64,000 bases of DNA from NCBI GenBank assembly GCA_016706255.1, contig JADJJZ010000006.1:558001-622000 (forward strand), read 5' to 3'. Below are positions 45,509-54,181 of this stretch, piece after piece. This DNA is from Bacteroidota bacterium (GTDB taxonomy: Bacteria > Bacteroidota > Bacteroidia > Chitinophagales > BACL12). Both the position numbers and the translations under genes were made by a program. The notes below the pieces were generated by a model. It was not told where the DNA came from. It did not search any database and worked only from the letters and a program-made list of their open reading frames with translations. Within the stretch, counting starts at the first letter, position 1; each line of letters starts with the position of its first letter.

Positions 45509-47812
45509 TTAAAACTTAAACACCCATTCCATATTCCCTGTATCTGTATTAATTGATACGCAGGTAAAATTATCATCGAGATTAGGATGTGTTTTAAATA
45601 TAATTACCAAGCTCGATTTGCGGTTGTAAACGCGTGTAATTTCGCCATCAATGCCAAGCAATGCCGTTACATCAAATTGCCATAAATTATTTTCTGTGTT
45701 GTAATTATATTTACTGATTATTCGATGTGCATCTTCCGCAATTTTATTTTTATGCCAGATGTAAAGCACAGGCTCTTTATTTGTTGTTCCTACAGGACTG
45801 TAGTTTCTATCGGTATAATAAACATCTTTATTTAAACTGATACCATTAACTAAAAATTGTCCTTCAATAAATTGATTACCGGAAATTACAGTGGTTGGGT
45901 TATTTTCTTTTTTTGCCGCTACTCGCGTTATTGAAGAAATATTATTTTGATTGCTGATTTTTAGCAAATCGCCTCCGGGAAGTAACATGGTGTTTTGTGT
46001 AGAATAACCGGCAGCTCTATAAAAGTTGCTGAGATAGGGATTACTCATACGCAATTGCATATAAAATTCATCTTCAGGGGCTTTTATTTCAGTAATTTTA
46101 TTATTGTTTAAATCATAACTGTAATGTAATCCGTTTTCAGTTGTGAAATAAAATTGTTTTTTACCGATATCCATCCCGATATATTTATCTTCAATTGCAC
46201 GATCGTATCCTGTAGTTTTTACGAGTGGTGATGTAATGCCCGCAGTTTTTAATGCCGCTGCAAAATTGTTTTCAGCTATGGTTAAGCCGGGCAAAGTGCG
46301 TGTATGCAATCCATTGGTGTAATCGTAATACCAGTTTTTATCATGCACATTGCCTAAATAATATGGAATAAGCTCCGGAGCTGAATTTTTAAAATCCTGT
46401 TGTTTTACAATCTTACCTGTAATCACATCAATCACCAATTGCTGATAGTCGGTGCGGCCATTTACAAAAATACCTTGTTGACTTAATACGGTATAATAAC
46501 TGCTCACCACCTGAATATATTTTTTATTGTTTTGGCTGCTTAGCGCTGTGGAATAAATTTGCGAGTAATAATCATTTTTCGCAATTATCTTTTTCCAGAT
46601 GAGCTTACCGGTTTTGATATTGATATTAAATAATTGATTGTCGATACCTAACAACAAAGTATCTCCACTGCCAAATACTGAATTTACTTTATAACTCGCA
46701 CGGTGGTTGCTTAAAATAATTCCTGTTGGTAAGGTAAATTGTTTTTGAATTGTTTTGTTATTAATACTGCTGAGTAATAATTCTGATTTATCACCTAAGG
46801 TTTTTGCGTGCAGAATTAAACTTTGTTCCGGATTTAGAAAAGGCGGATTAATTACGGTTTTGGTTTCTGCATTATAGGCAGCAATTAAAGCCGGCTCAAT
46901 AAATGGACTATTTTCTGTTGTGGTATTTTTAACGACAGGCTGAGGGCATAAGGTTTTTTTAATGGTACGCAATGTAGTTCCTTCAAAGGTATACGTGCAA
47001 CTGTCGAAACCAACTACAGTGTTTGATGTGTGATTTAAATTAAATGAAGCAGTAGCATTGGTTGTTGCCTGTAAAATTTCCTGTGTTAACTGGTTTACAT
47101 CAATAGGCTGACCTGAAATAGCCTGCTCAATGGTTTTATCTATTATTGAATTGTAATCGTTTTTAGGATGTATTTCAATTGGTGCAATTGTTTTAAATGA
47201 ACTCCCGTCTAACCAAATATTTTTACCTGAAACTGTTGTAACCATTAATGCATTTTGTTCTTTGTCAAATGCATATAATTCATTTAAATTTCCGAGGTTA
47301 TCGTTTACCTTAGCCAACCCTTCCTTCAATAAATCGTTTTTAGCAATTAAATTTTCTTGCGATAGAATAATATTTAAATCTGTTACACTGCGTCCATGTA
47401 TGCCGTCTTTTGCATTGTACATCCAAAACACCGTATCCCGTGTTCCGATAATACTGGAATTCATATCACTTAAATTGCCTAATACCTCCCGTTTTATCAA
47501 TTCTCCTTTATTTAGGGTATGCAGACTTAAACGTATTTCGGTTGAACCGCTGCGCATGGTAAATCCACCTTTTTGTTCATATATGGAAGTTTTAAATACA
47601 CCTTCAACACTGATAAAATATTCGACACCTTTTGCCGAAGCAGGATAAACCTGATAAACATAATTGGCATCGCTGCTTTTTGCAGAGCGGAAAAAACCGG
47701 TGCCTTGGCAGGAACGTATTGAAAAAAACAATACGGTTATAACCAGTCCGAATACTACGAGCAGGACTAACCCTATTAAGGGTTTTTTGTTGGAGGTTTG
47801 ATAAAATGTCAT
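45509..47812 (-). CDS. Membrane-anchored beta-propeller-like protein, function unknown
   Basis: 767 aa with one N-terminal membrane helix (residues 10-32) and a large outside domain. The rest is rich in beta strands with PQQ/outer-membrane-propeller character: INIKTGKLIWKKIIAKND, VIDVITGKIVKQQDF and the closing VSINTDTGNMEWVFKF. No catalytic motif is visible. A Cys (SIRSCQG) lies just after the membrane helix but is not a proper lipobox. It starts 15 bases after the nadE stop on the same strand, so it is probably cotranscribed with nadE. I do not recognise the family. Confidence 0.75.
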   Translation of the reverse strand: MTFYQTSNKKPLIGLVLLVVFGLVITVLFFSIRSCQGTGFFRSAKSSDANYVYQVYPASAKGVEYFISVEGVFKTSIYEQKGGFTMRSGSTEIRLSLHTLNKGELIKREVLGNLSDMNSSIIGTRDTVFWMYNAKDGIHGRSVTDLNIILSQENLIAKNDLLKEGLAKVNDNLGNLNELYAFDKEQNALMVTTVSGKNIWLDGSSFKTIAPIEIHPKNDYNSIIDKTIEQAISGQPIDVNQLTQEILQATTNATASFNLNHTSNTVVGFDSCTYTFEGTTLRTIKKTLCPQPVVKNTTTENSPFIEPALIAAYNAETKTVINPPFLNPEQSLILHAKTLGDKSELLLSSINNKTIQKQFTLPTGIILSNHRASYKVNSVFGSGDTLLLGIDNQLFNINIKTGKLIWKKIIAKNDYYSQIYSTALSSQNNKKYIQVVSSYYTVLSQQGIFVNGRTDYQQLVIDVITGKIVKQQDFKNSAPELIPYYLGNVHDKNWYYDYTNGLHTRTLPGLTIAENNFAAALKTAGITSPLVKTTGYDRAIEDKYIGMDIGKKQFYFTTENGLHYSYDLNNNKITEIKAPEDEFYMQLRMSNPYLSNFYRAAGYSTQNTMLLPGGDLLKISNQNNISSITRVAAKKENNPTTVISGNQFIEGQFLVNGISLNKDVYYTDRNYSPVGTTNKEPVLYIWHKNKIAEDAHRIISKYNYNTENNLWQFDVTALLGIDGEITRVYNRKSSLVIIFKTHPNLDDNFTCVSINTDTGNMEWVFKF

Positions 47813-47827
47813 AAATAAATTTATTTA

Positions 47828-49483
47828 TCAGGATAAATATTTTCCTTCAATAGGCATACGTCGGCCCACACCAAATGCTTTAGGTGAAACACGCAACACA
47901 GGAGGAAACTGGAATCGTTTCCATTCATTATTATTCACCATTTTTAATGTTCTGCGCACCGTAAATTCATCAAAACCAAGATCTAAAATATCTTGCGGAC
48001 TTTGTGATAACTCAATATATTGATATAATATTTTGTCCAATATTTCATAAGGTGGCAGGGTGTCCTGGTCTTTTTGGCCGGGTCGTAATTCTGCACTCGG
48101 TGCTTTTATAATGATATGTTGTGGTATTATTTCTTTCTCGCGGTTTATGTAAGCAACTAGCTCATATACTTCTGTTTTGTAAACATCGGCGAGCACGGCT
48201 AATCCGCCGCATAAATCGCCATACAATGTGCCATAACCAACTGCAGCCTCACTTTTATTTGTAGTATTCAATAAAATATAGCCGTGTTTATTACACATCG
48301 CCATCAGTGTCATGCCTCTTAGTCGTGCCTGAATATTTTCTTCTGTTACATCAAAAGGTTTATTATCAAATAACGGCGTTAATTCATTTACCACCTGATC
48401 ATACATATTTTTAATGGCAATAGTATCGTGTTTTATGCCGATATTTTTTGCAAGATCGAGCGCGTCAGTTACGGAGTGTCCCGTTGAATATTGTGAAGGC
48501 ATTAATAATCCCCAAACATTTTCTGCACCAAGTGCATCTGCAGCAAGCACAGCAGTTAATGCAGAATCAACACCACCACTTAATCCGAGAATGGCTTTCT
48601 TGAAACCTAATTTTTCGAAATAATTTTTAATGCCGGTTACTAATGCGCGATAAATTAATTCGATTTTTTCTTTTGGTTGGACATTGTCCAAGGTTTGCGT
48701 TTTTGCAGAAGCAATAACTTCATCTAAATCATAAACACTTAACTGTTCTTCAAAATAACGCATTTCATCGTACACCACCGAATTAGCATTAACAACAATA
48801 CTTCCTCCATCAAAAATTAAATCGGTTTGAGCCCCGCAGTGATTTACATAAAATACAGGAATTTTATATTTAGCGGTATTCGCTTTTAAGGTTGTAATTC
48901 TTCCGGCAGCATGGTCATAATCGAATGGTGATGCAGAAATGTTTAACATTACTTCAGGTTGTACTTTATCTTTTATGAGTACATCCATCGGGCAGGCTTT
49001 GTACATCGGATTGTCATTTCCAACGTTCCACAAATCTTCACAAACGGTTAATGCTATTTTGCGACCTTTAAATGTGATATTTTGAAATTCAGTAGCCGGC
49101 TCAAAGTAGCGATATTCATCAAAAATATCATACGTAGGCAGCAATGCTTTATTTACGATATGTTTTATCTCCCCCTCAAAAATAAAAAAAGCTGAATTGA
49201 ATAAATCTTTACCTTCAATTTTCGGATTGCGACTTGGTGAACCAACTACCACAGCAATATCTTGTGTAAGTGGTTTAATTTTATCAATTACTTCGTAACA
49301 TTTATCTACAAAATCATCAAAATCTAAAAAATCGCGTGGCGGGTAACCACACACACTTAATTCAGGAAATAAAATAATATCAGCCTGTAATTTTTTTGCA
49401 TCTTGAATAAACTGTTCAATTTTATTGAAATTTGATTCAAAGTTGCCAATGTGGACATTAATTTGAGCTAGAGCAATTTTCAT
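47828..49483 (-). CDS. nadE: Glutamine-dependent NAD+ synthetase
   Basis: Last step of NAD synthesis: amidation of nicotinate adenine dinucleotide using glutamine. The N-terminal nitrilase-type glutaminase has its Glu in LFPELSVCGYPPRDFL, Lys in NKALLPTYDIFDE and Cys in LTVCEDLW. The C-terminal synthetase has the ATP-pyrophosphatase loop GLSGGVDSALTAVL and NTTNKSEAAVGYGTLYGD. I chose ATG at 49483 (MKIALAQINVHIG, 551 aa); the frame extends 10 codons further but through a terminator-like hairpin. That hairpin's T run touches the start codon. Confidence 0.96.
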   Translation of the reverse strand: MKIALAQINVHIGNFESNFNKIEQFIQDAKKLQADIILFPELSVCGYPPRDFLDFDDFVDKCYEVIDKIKPLTQDIAVVVGSPSRNPKIEGKDLFNSAFFIFEGEIKHIVNKALLPTYDIFDEYRYFEPATEFQNITFKGRKIALTVCEDLWNVGNDNPMYKACPMDVLIKDKVQPEVMLNISASPFDYDHAAGRITTLKANTAKYKIPVFYVNHCGAQTDLIFDGGSIVVNANSVVYDEMRYFEEQLSVYDLDEVIASAKTQTLDNVQPKEKIELIYRALVTGIKNYFEKLGFKKAILGLSGGVDSALTAVLAADALGAENVWGLLMPSQYSTGHSVTDALDLAKNIGIKHDTIAIKNMYDQVVNELTPLFDNKPFDVTEENIQARLRGMTLMAMCNKHGYILLNTTNKSEAAVGYGTLYGDLCGGLAVLADVYKTEVYELVAYINREKEIIPQHIIIKAPSAELRPGQKDQDTLPPYEILDKILYQYIELSQSPQDILDLGFDEFTVRRTLKMVNNNEWKRFQFPPVLRVSPKAFGVGRRMPIEGKYLS

Positions 49484-49511
49484 AAAAAAAGTCACGCCTT
49501 TTGAGCGTGAC
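49484..49511 (-). terminator. Terminator-like hairpin touching the nadE start codon
   Basis: Minus strand: GTCACGC, a 7-base loop, GCGTGAC, seven T, then the ATG of nadE. It looks like the intrinsic terminator of the upstream barrel gene (stop at 49541), but it leaves no room for a leader before nadE, so it may also act as an attenuator. Confidence 0.75.
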
Positions 49512-49540
49512 AAATTTAAAGGTTTTTATCTGCTTGTTAC

Positions 49541-50209
49541 TTAAAACAATACGCCTATACGGATACCTAGTTGTTTCAGGAAGGCATTGTTGTCGTCAAT
49601 ATCATCATCAAGAATATTGGCAAAGCCGTTTTGGAAGAAAATACCGGCCATGATATTGGTATTTTCTGCAATTGAATATTCAGTTCCGATGCCAAGCGTA
49701 AGGCTCATATTAAACAATTGATTTTGAGCGCCTGTGAGGTTGTCTTTGTCTCTCAGGTTTACATCTTCAACAACAGCAATATCATTTACCAATAAATCGC
49801 CACGGCTTTTAATACAAATACCCGGTGTAATACCAAACTGACCATAATAGCTGAAATAATTAATTTCATTGGTGCGCAGCCTGATGGTAAGTGGAACTTC
49901 TATGTATTGTGAGCGGGCATCCCATTCTGCTGTGATATCAAAAGCAGTATCGGTTGAAGTAATTCCAACTCTTACATAATTGATGATTACTCCGGTTGAA
50001 AATGCATACCGTTCAACACTACCAATTGTTTGATCGAATAATAAACCATATTGGAAGCCTGCTTTGGTTCCAACACTTTCATATAATTCACCGTCAACTT
50101 TTACCCAGTCAAAAACCGGGCTTGCCGTTAAGCCGAAACGGAATTGTTGCGCTTGCACTGCAGAGAGTATTGCGCAAAAAAACAGGGTGGATAATATAAT
50201 TTTCTTCAT
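49541..50209 (-). CDS. Outer-membrane beta-barrel protein (porin-like, PorT-type fold)
   Basis: 222 aa with a signal peptide (MKKIILSTLFFCAILSAVQA), then alternating strands typical of an eight-stranded barrel: QFRFGLTASPVFDW, AGFQYGLLFDQ, IEVPLTIRLRTNE, YYGQFGITPGI and a C-terminal LGIRIGVLF. The IEVP-L-x-L-R pattern is that of the large Bacteroidota outer-membrane barrel family to which PorT belongs, but too many paralogues share it to call PorT. It is divergent from gldB (35 bases between the starts). Confidence 0.82.
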   Translation of the reverse strand: MKKIILSTLFFCAILSAVQAQQFRFGLTASPVFDWVKVDGELYESVGTKAGFQYGLLFDQTIGSVERYAFSTGVIINYVRVGITSTDTAFDITAEWDARSQYIEVPLTIRLRTNEINYFSYYGQFGITPGICIKSRGDLLVNDIAVVEDVNLRDKDNLTGAQNQLFNMSLTLGIGTEYSIAENTNIMAGIFFQNGFANILDDDIDDNNAFLKQLGIRIGVLF

Positions 50210-50244
50210 ACCTTATTAGTTTTACATTTTAAATTAAGAGATAC

Positions 50245-51305
50245 ATGGTGCACAAACATAGGTTATTTTTTGTAATTCTCAGCATAAGCATACTAGGATT
50301 GACATTGGCGACGGGTTGTGGGAAAAAAAATAACAATCCGCATCCTGATATTTCTAATGTGCCGGAGCAACAAGTTTCCATTATCCGATTGGAAAAATTA
50401 ATAGGTGCTGCTAATCCAGATAATTATACAAGTGTTTTTGAAGGTATTGAAAAGCAATATCCCGAAATTTTTAATTCCTATAATGCCAACTTTTGGGGTT
50501 TAGTTAAAGATGATACCACACAACATTACAATTTGTATGATTCACTGTATCAGAATACTGCGGGCAATGAATGGATGGGCAGGCTGGAAGACAGTGTGGC
50601 ATTGATTTACAACGATATTTCCGATATTGAAAAGAACTTAGCCAGGCTTTTCGGTATTACAAATATTATTTCCCGGACAGCAGCTTGCCCCAAGTTTACA
50701 CCTATTTAGGCCCATTTGTTTACCAAACATTATTTAATGAAACCACGGTTGGTATTGAGTTAGACATGTATATGGGTCAGCATTTCGGTTATTATGGCAG
50801 TTTTGAAAATAACATGCCGCTGTATATCACATTCCGTTTCGACAGACCATATATTCCGTTAAATGTGATGCGGAGTTTAATGGATGGTTATATACCTGCA
50901 CCGCCGGCTCCGGAAATGTCGCTGCTGGATGCTATGGTTTTGGAGGGAAAAATGATGTATTACCTCGATTGTGTGCTGCCCGACATGGAAGATTCTGTTA
51001 AAATGGGTTATACCGAAGCCCAATTGGAGTGGTGTTATGATAATGAGGCAGAAATTTGGAAGTTTTTAGCAGGTGAGGAATTGTTATTTTCTAAGCGCAC
51101 TGATGATATGCGACGCTATATGGATGATGCACCTACATCGCAGGGAATGCCCGAAGATGCGCCCGGAAGGGTTGCTGCATGGACAGGTTGGCAAATAATA
51201 AGAGCCTTTATGCAGGAAAATCCGGATACGAATTTATATGAATTGTTTTATGAAACAGATGCGCTGAAGATTCTAAAACTGTCAGGATACGGACCTGAAG
51301 ATTAA
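50245..51305 (+). CDS. gldB: Gliding motility lipoprotein GldB, frameshift near 50650
   Basis: Lipoprotein required for gliding and type IX secretion in Flavobacterium. The N-terminus has a hydrophobic segment ending in the lipobox-like ATGC. The first frame (50245-50709) includes SIIRLEKLIGAANPDNYTSV and FWGLVKDD. One T added to the T4 at 50648-50651 restores NLARLFRYYKYYFPDSSLPQ and joins the second frame: VYTYLGPFVYQ, LDMYMGQHFGYY, the VLPDMEDSVKMGYTEAQLEW block and GRVAAWTGWQIIRAFM. The total is about 353 aa, close to the family. gldC is not in the window. The 3' end overlaps apaG by 4 bases. Confidence 0.88.
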
Positions 51306-51682
51306 TTGAGCATAAATGGCGCTATCATCTGGAATTCAGGAATAATAACATCAAAGTATTGGCCGTCCATAGTTCTCACCATCAGGTAAGTGCCTTTCAT
51401 TTTTCCCATTGGGGCAATTAAATGGCATCCTGAAACATATTGATGCATGTGGCCGGGTTCAATAACCGGTGTTTCGCCTATAACACCTTCACCTTCTACT
51501 TCGCGCCAAATGCCCATTCCGTCGTAAATATGCCAATGTCTGCGCAGCAACTGAACGGTATTTTCACTTTTATTTTCGATGGTAATACGGTAGGCAAACA
51601 CAAACTCGCCTCTACGGGAGTGATCCGGTTGAAAAAAGGTTTCAACGCTTACTTTTACACCTTGTGTTATGGATGTTACCAT
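51302..51682 (-). CDS. apaG: ApaG domain protein
   Basis: 126 aa single-domain protein with the fibronectin-like ApaG fold. The family pattern is clear: VSVETFFQPDHSRRGEFVFA, YRITIENKSENTVQLLRRHW, IYDGMGIWREVEGEGVIGE and PVIEPGHMHQYVSGC. It is often annotated as a Co2+/Mg2+ efflux protein, but the biochemical role is not settled. ATG at 51682 (MVTSITQGVKV) was chosen over an open frame nine codons longer. It is the last gene of a yicC-gmk-apaG run on the minus strand and overlaps the end of gldB. Confidence 0.94.
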   Translation of the reverse strand: MVTSITQGVKVSVETFFQPDHSRRGEFVFAYRITIENKSENTVQLLRRHWHIYDGMGIWREVEGEGVIGETPVIEPGHMHQYVSGCHLIAPMGKMKGTYLMVRTMDGQYFDVIIPEFQMIAPFMLN

Positions 51683-51719
51683 GTCCACGTAAAAGTAGTT
51701 AAAAATCAAATTTGTTCGC

Positions 51720-52286
51720 CTAAGCGCTTAAAAAATTATGCACAAGGCTCAAAGCCTCTGCCTGAGCGCGTTCCAGCTCGTCGTTTACAATCACATGGTC
51801 GAATTGCCCCGAAAAAGTAAGCTCATATTTTACCCGCTCAATGCGCGTTTTGAGTGTTTCCGGCGTTTCTGTATTTCGTTTGGTAAGTCGGTCGATTAAA
51901 ACTTCCAGTGAAGGCGGCTGAATAAAAAGCGAAATAGTTTGTTCGGGGTATTTATTTTTTAGCGATAATGCACCTTTTACATCTACATCAAAAATAATAT
52001 GCTGATTGGCATTCCAAATACGTTCAACTTCACTTTTTAAGGTGCCATATAATTTGCCCGGATACACTTCTTCCCACTCAACAAATGCATCCTGATTTAT
52101 TTTTTCTTTGAATTGTTCTACACTCAAAAAATAATAATCTTTTCCATCGGTTTCCATATTGCGAATGGTTCGCGTTGTGGCTGAAACCGAAAAGGCAAGT
52201 TTTGGTTCGCTGGCAAGTAAATGTTTAACAATAGTTGTTTTTCCTGCTCCTGATGGTGCTGTAACAATTACTATTTTGCCCTGCAT
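51720..52286 (-). CDS. gmk: Guanylate kinase
   Basis: Phosphorylates GMP to GDP. It has the P-loop TAPSGAGKTTIVKHLL, the GMP-binding SVSATTRTIRNMETDGKDYYF and EEVYPGKLYGTLKSEVE, and the lid region RLTKRNTETPETLKTRI. The length of 188 aa is typical. It overlaps the yicC stop by one base (TAATG), so the two are translationally coupled, as in many bacteria. Confidence 0.97.
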   Translation of the reverse strand: MQGKIVIVTAPSGAGKTTIVKHLLASEPKLAFSVSATTRTIRNMETDGKDYYFLSVEQFKEKINQDAFVEWEEVYPGKLYGTLKSEVERIWNANQHIIFDVDVKGALSLKNKYPEQTISLFIQPPSLEVLIDRLTKRNTETPETLKTRIERVKYELTFSGQFDHVIVNDELERAQAEALSLVHNFLSA

Positions 52287-53158
52287 TATAACACGTTATT
52301 TAATTGTTCTTTTATTTTTTCAAGTTCATCTTTCATAACAACAACTTTGCGTTGCATTTCTGCGTGATATGATTTTGAACCGATGGTATTAATTTCTCTG
52401 TTCATTTCCTGACAAATAAATCCGAGTTTTTTTCCTTTTTCACTGAGTGATTCATTAATGGTATCAATAAAGTAATCGCAATGTGAACGGAGGCGTGTAA
52501 CTTCTTCTGTGATATCCATTTTTTCCAGATAAAAAATTAATTCCTGCTCAAACCTGTTTTTATCAATATCTTCATCACCCATATAACTTTGCAAATCGCT
52601 GAACATTTTTGTGCGCTGTTGCTCCATTCTTGATGGGTCGAGACCTTCAACTTCTTTTAATGCTTCACGCATCAGTTGCACTCTTAATACCAGATCTTTT
52701 TCAAGATTTGCCCCTTCATCGGTTCTAAATTTATTTAATTGTTTGCAGGCATTTTCTAATTGTTTATTTACTTCCGCCCACTGTTCTTCCGACAAACTTT
52801 CGTTTGAAGTTGTAGTTACATTCGGCAGGCGAAACACAAGATCAAACACTCGTGAATCATCCACATTTAATTCGTTGGCAATTGCTTTAAGCTGACGATA
52901 ATATTCTTTAACGGCAACGGGATTTACTTCACCACCTTTATCATCAGCCATTTCGTAACCGAGTGTGCAATCGGTTTTACCGCGCATAATCGATTTATTC
53001 AGCAGATTGCGAATTTCAATTTCATATTCTTTAAAAAGCGGAGCGATGCGCAGGTTCAGATCAAACGATTTACTGTTTAATGTTTTGATTTCGAGCACAA
53101 TATTTTTACCACCAAGGCTAAAAGTACTTCGTCCATAACCCGTCATTGATATAATCAT
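52286..53158 (-). CDS. yicC: YicC family endoribonuclease-like protein
   Basis: 290 aa protein of the YicC/YloC family, for which ribonuclease activity on small RNAs has been reported in E. coli. It starts with the hallmark SMTGYGRS and has LEIKTLNSKSFDLNLRIAPL early on. The C-terminal DUF1732 part includes EEVTRLRSHCDYF, KGKKLGFICQEMNREINTIG and a final SYHAEMQRKVVVMKDELEKI. A near-perfect promoter lies 17 bases upstream. It is the first gene of the yicC-gmk-apaG operon. Confidence 0.95.
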   Translation of the reverse strand: MIISMTGYGRSTFSLGGKNIVLEIKTLNSKSFDLNLRIAPLFKEYEIEIRNLLNKSIMRGKTDCTLGYEMADDKGGEVNPVAVKEYYRQLKAIANELNVDDSRVFDLVFRLPNVTTTSNESLSEEQWAEVNKQLENACKQLNKFRTDEGANLEKDLVLRVQLMREALKEVEGLDPSRMEQQRTKMFSDLQSYMGDEDIDKNRFEQELIFYLEKMDITEEVTRLRSHCDYFIDTINESLSEKGKKLGFICQEMNREINTIGSKSYHAEMQRKVVVMKDELEKIKEQLNNVL

Positions 53159-53174
53159 ACAGTCAATTTGAACA

Positions 53175-53204
53175 CAAAAATACGATTATACGGTTGGATT
53201 CAAA
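53175..53204 (-). promoter_or_regulatory. Bacteroidota-type promoter of yicC-gmk-apaG
   Basis: On the minus strand TTTG (53201-53204), 18 bases, then TATTTTTG (53175-53182): the same boxes and spacing as the hup promoter. Confidence 0.75.
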
Positions 53205-53247
53205 GATTTTTTACCGAAGCATGCTAACCAAAGCAGGGTGGGGGAGA

Positions 53248-54147
53248 TTAATTCAGTGCATTTTGTTTCTTCACAGATGTAAAACTCACCAGTGCAACAC
53301 CGGTAAATACCAGTAATGCAGATATTATTTTTTCGAGGGTGAGATGGTCATTTCCATAAACAACGGCAATGATACTCGCAATTACAGGCTGTGTATAAAT
53401 GTAAATACTCACTAAGGCAGGAGACCCATAGTTTAATCCTAAAATATTAAATAAATAAGCCAATACGGTGGCACCAAGGATAACATAAACCAGTGCCCAA
53501 ATGGCAACAGATGGAACAGTTTCCCAATTAACGGCAGCAGCTTCTTTCCAGCCAAATGGAATAATAAATAAAATACCGTAAGTAAAAATCCAGCGCGCTA
53601 AAGTATATGGCGAATATTTTACCATTAGTGGTTTGGCAATAATGAGAAAAATAGCATAAGAGGTTGCGTTTATGGTAATACAAATATCACCGGCAATACT
53701 GGAAGGGGAAGATTTATCCGCGGCGCCTGAAGAAATTAATAAGGCTACACCAATTGCACCGATAATTATACCTATTGTTTTTATCCACGTTATTTTTTCT
53801 TTTAAAATTACCCAGGCCATGATAAGCACAATCAGCGGTGTTGCAATCATGATCATGGCTGAATGAATTTCGGATGTAAGACTTAATCCCTTAAAAAAGA
53901 ATAATTGATTGATAACTACGCCAAACAATGAGGCAACAAATAATTTTTTATGATCACCCGGTTCAATTTTTTCGTGTTTGGTGATAAATGCAAGTATGGT
54001 GAAAATTATAACAGCACCGGTTACACGAAAAAGTACAATGCCAAATGGTTCAATATGTTGTAAAGCAATTTTACCGATTGCATAATTAATTCCGTAAATA
54101 ATATTTGCACCAAGAATAAAAAAATGTGCTTTGAGCGCCGGTTTCAC
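53248..54147 (-). CDS. EamA/DMT-family transporter
   Basis: 299 aa inner-membrane transporter with ten hydrophobic segments in two EamA halves. The first half begins AHFFILGANIIYGINYAIGK and contains VTGAVIIFTILAF; the second half contains ATSYAIFLIIAKPLM, LGATVLAYLFNILGL and a YTQPVIASIIAVVYG segment. The substrate is unknown. It starts 35 bases after the stop of the large TolB/barrel gene on the same strand and may be cotranscribed with it. Confidence 0.92.
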   Translation of the reverse strand: MKPALKAHFFILGANIIYGINYAIGKIALQHIEPFGIVLFRVTGAVIIFTILAFITKHEKIEPGDHKKLFVASLFGVVINQLFFFKGLSLTSEIHSAMIMIATPLIVLIMAWVILKEKITWIKTIGIIIGAIGVALLISSGAADKSSPSSIAGDICITINATSYAIFLIIAKPLMVKYSPYTLARWIFTYGILFIIPFGWKEAAAVNWETVPSVAIWALVYVILGATVLAYLFNILGLNYGSPALVSIYIYTQPVIASIIAVVYGNDHLTLEKIISALLVFTGVALVSFTSVKKQNALN

Positions 54148-54181
54148 GGTGCAAAATTACAATTACTCCTGAACTTATTAA

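Noticed and set aside
50685..51305. Separate gene beginning MPQVYTYLGPF
   Set aside because: This is the conserved middle and end of GldB; its upstream continuation is in the other frame before 50650.
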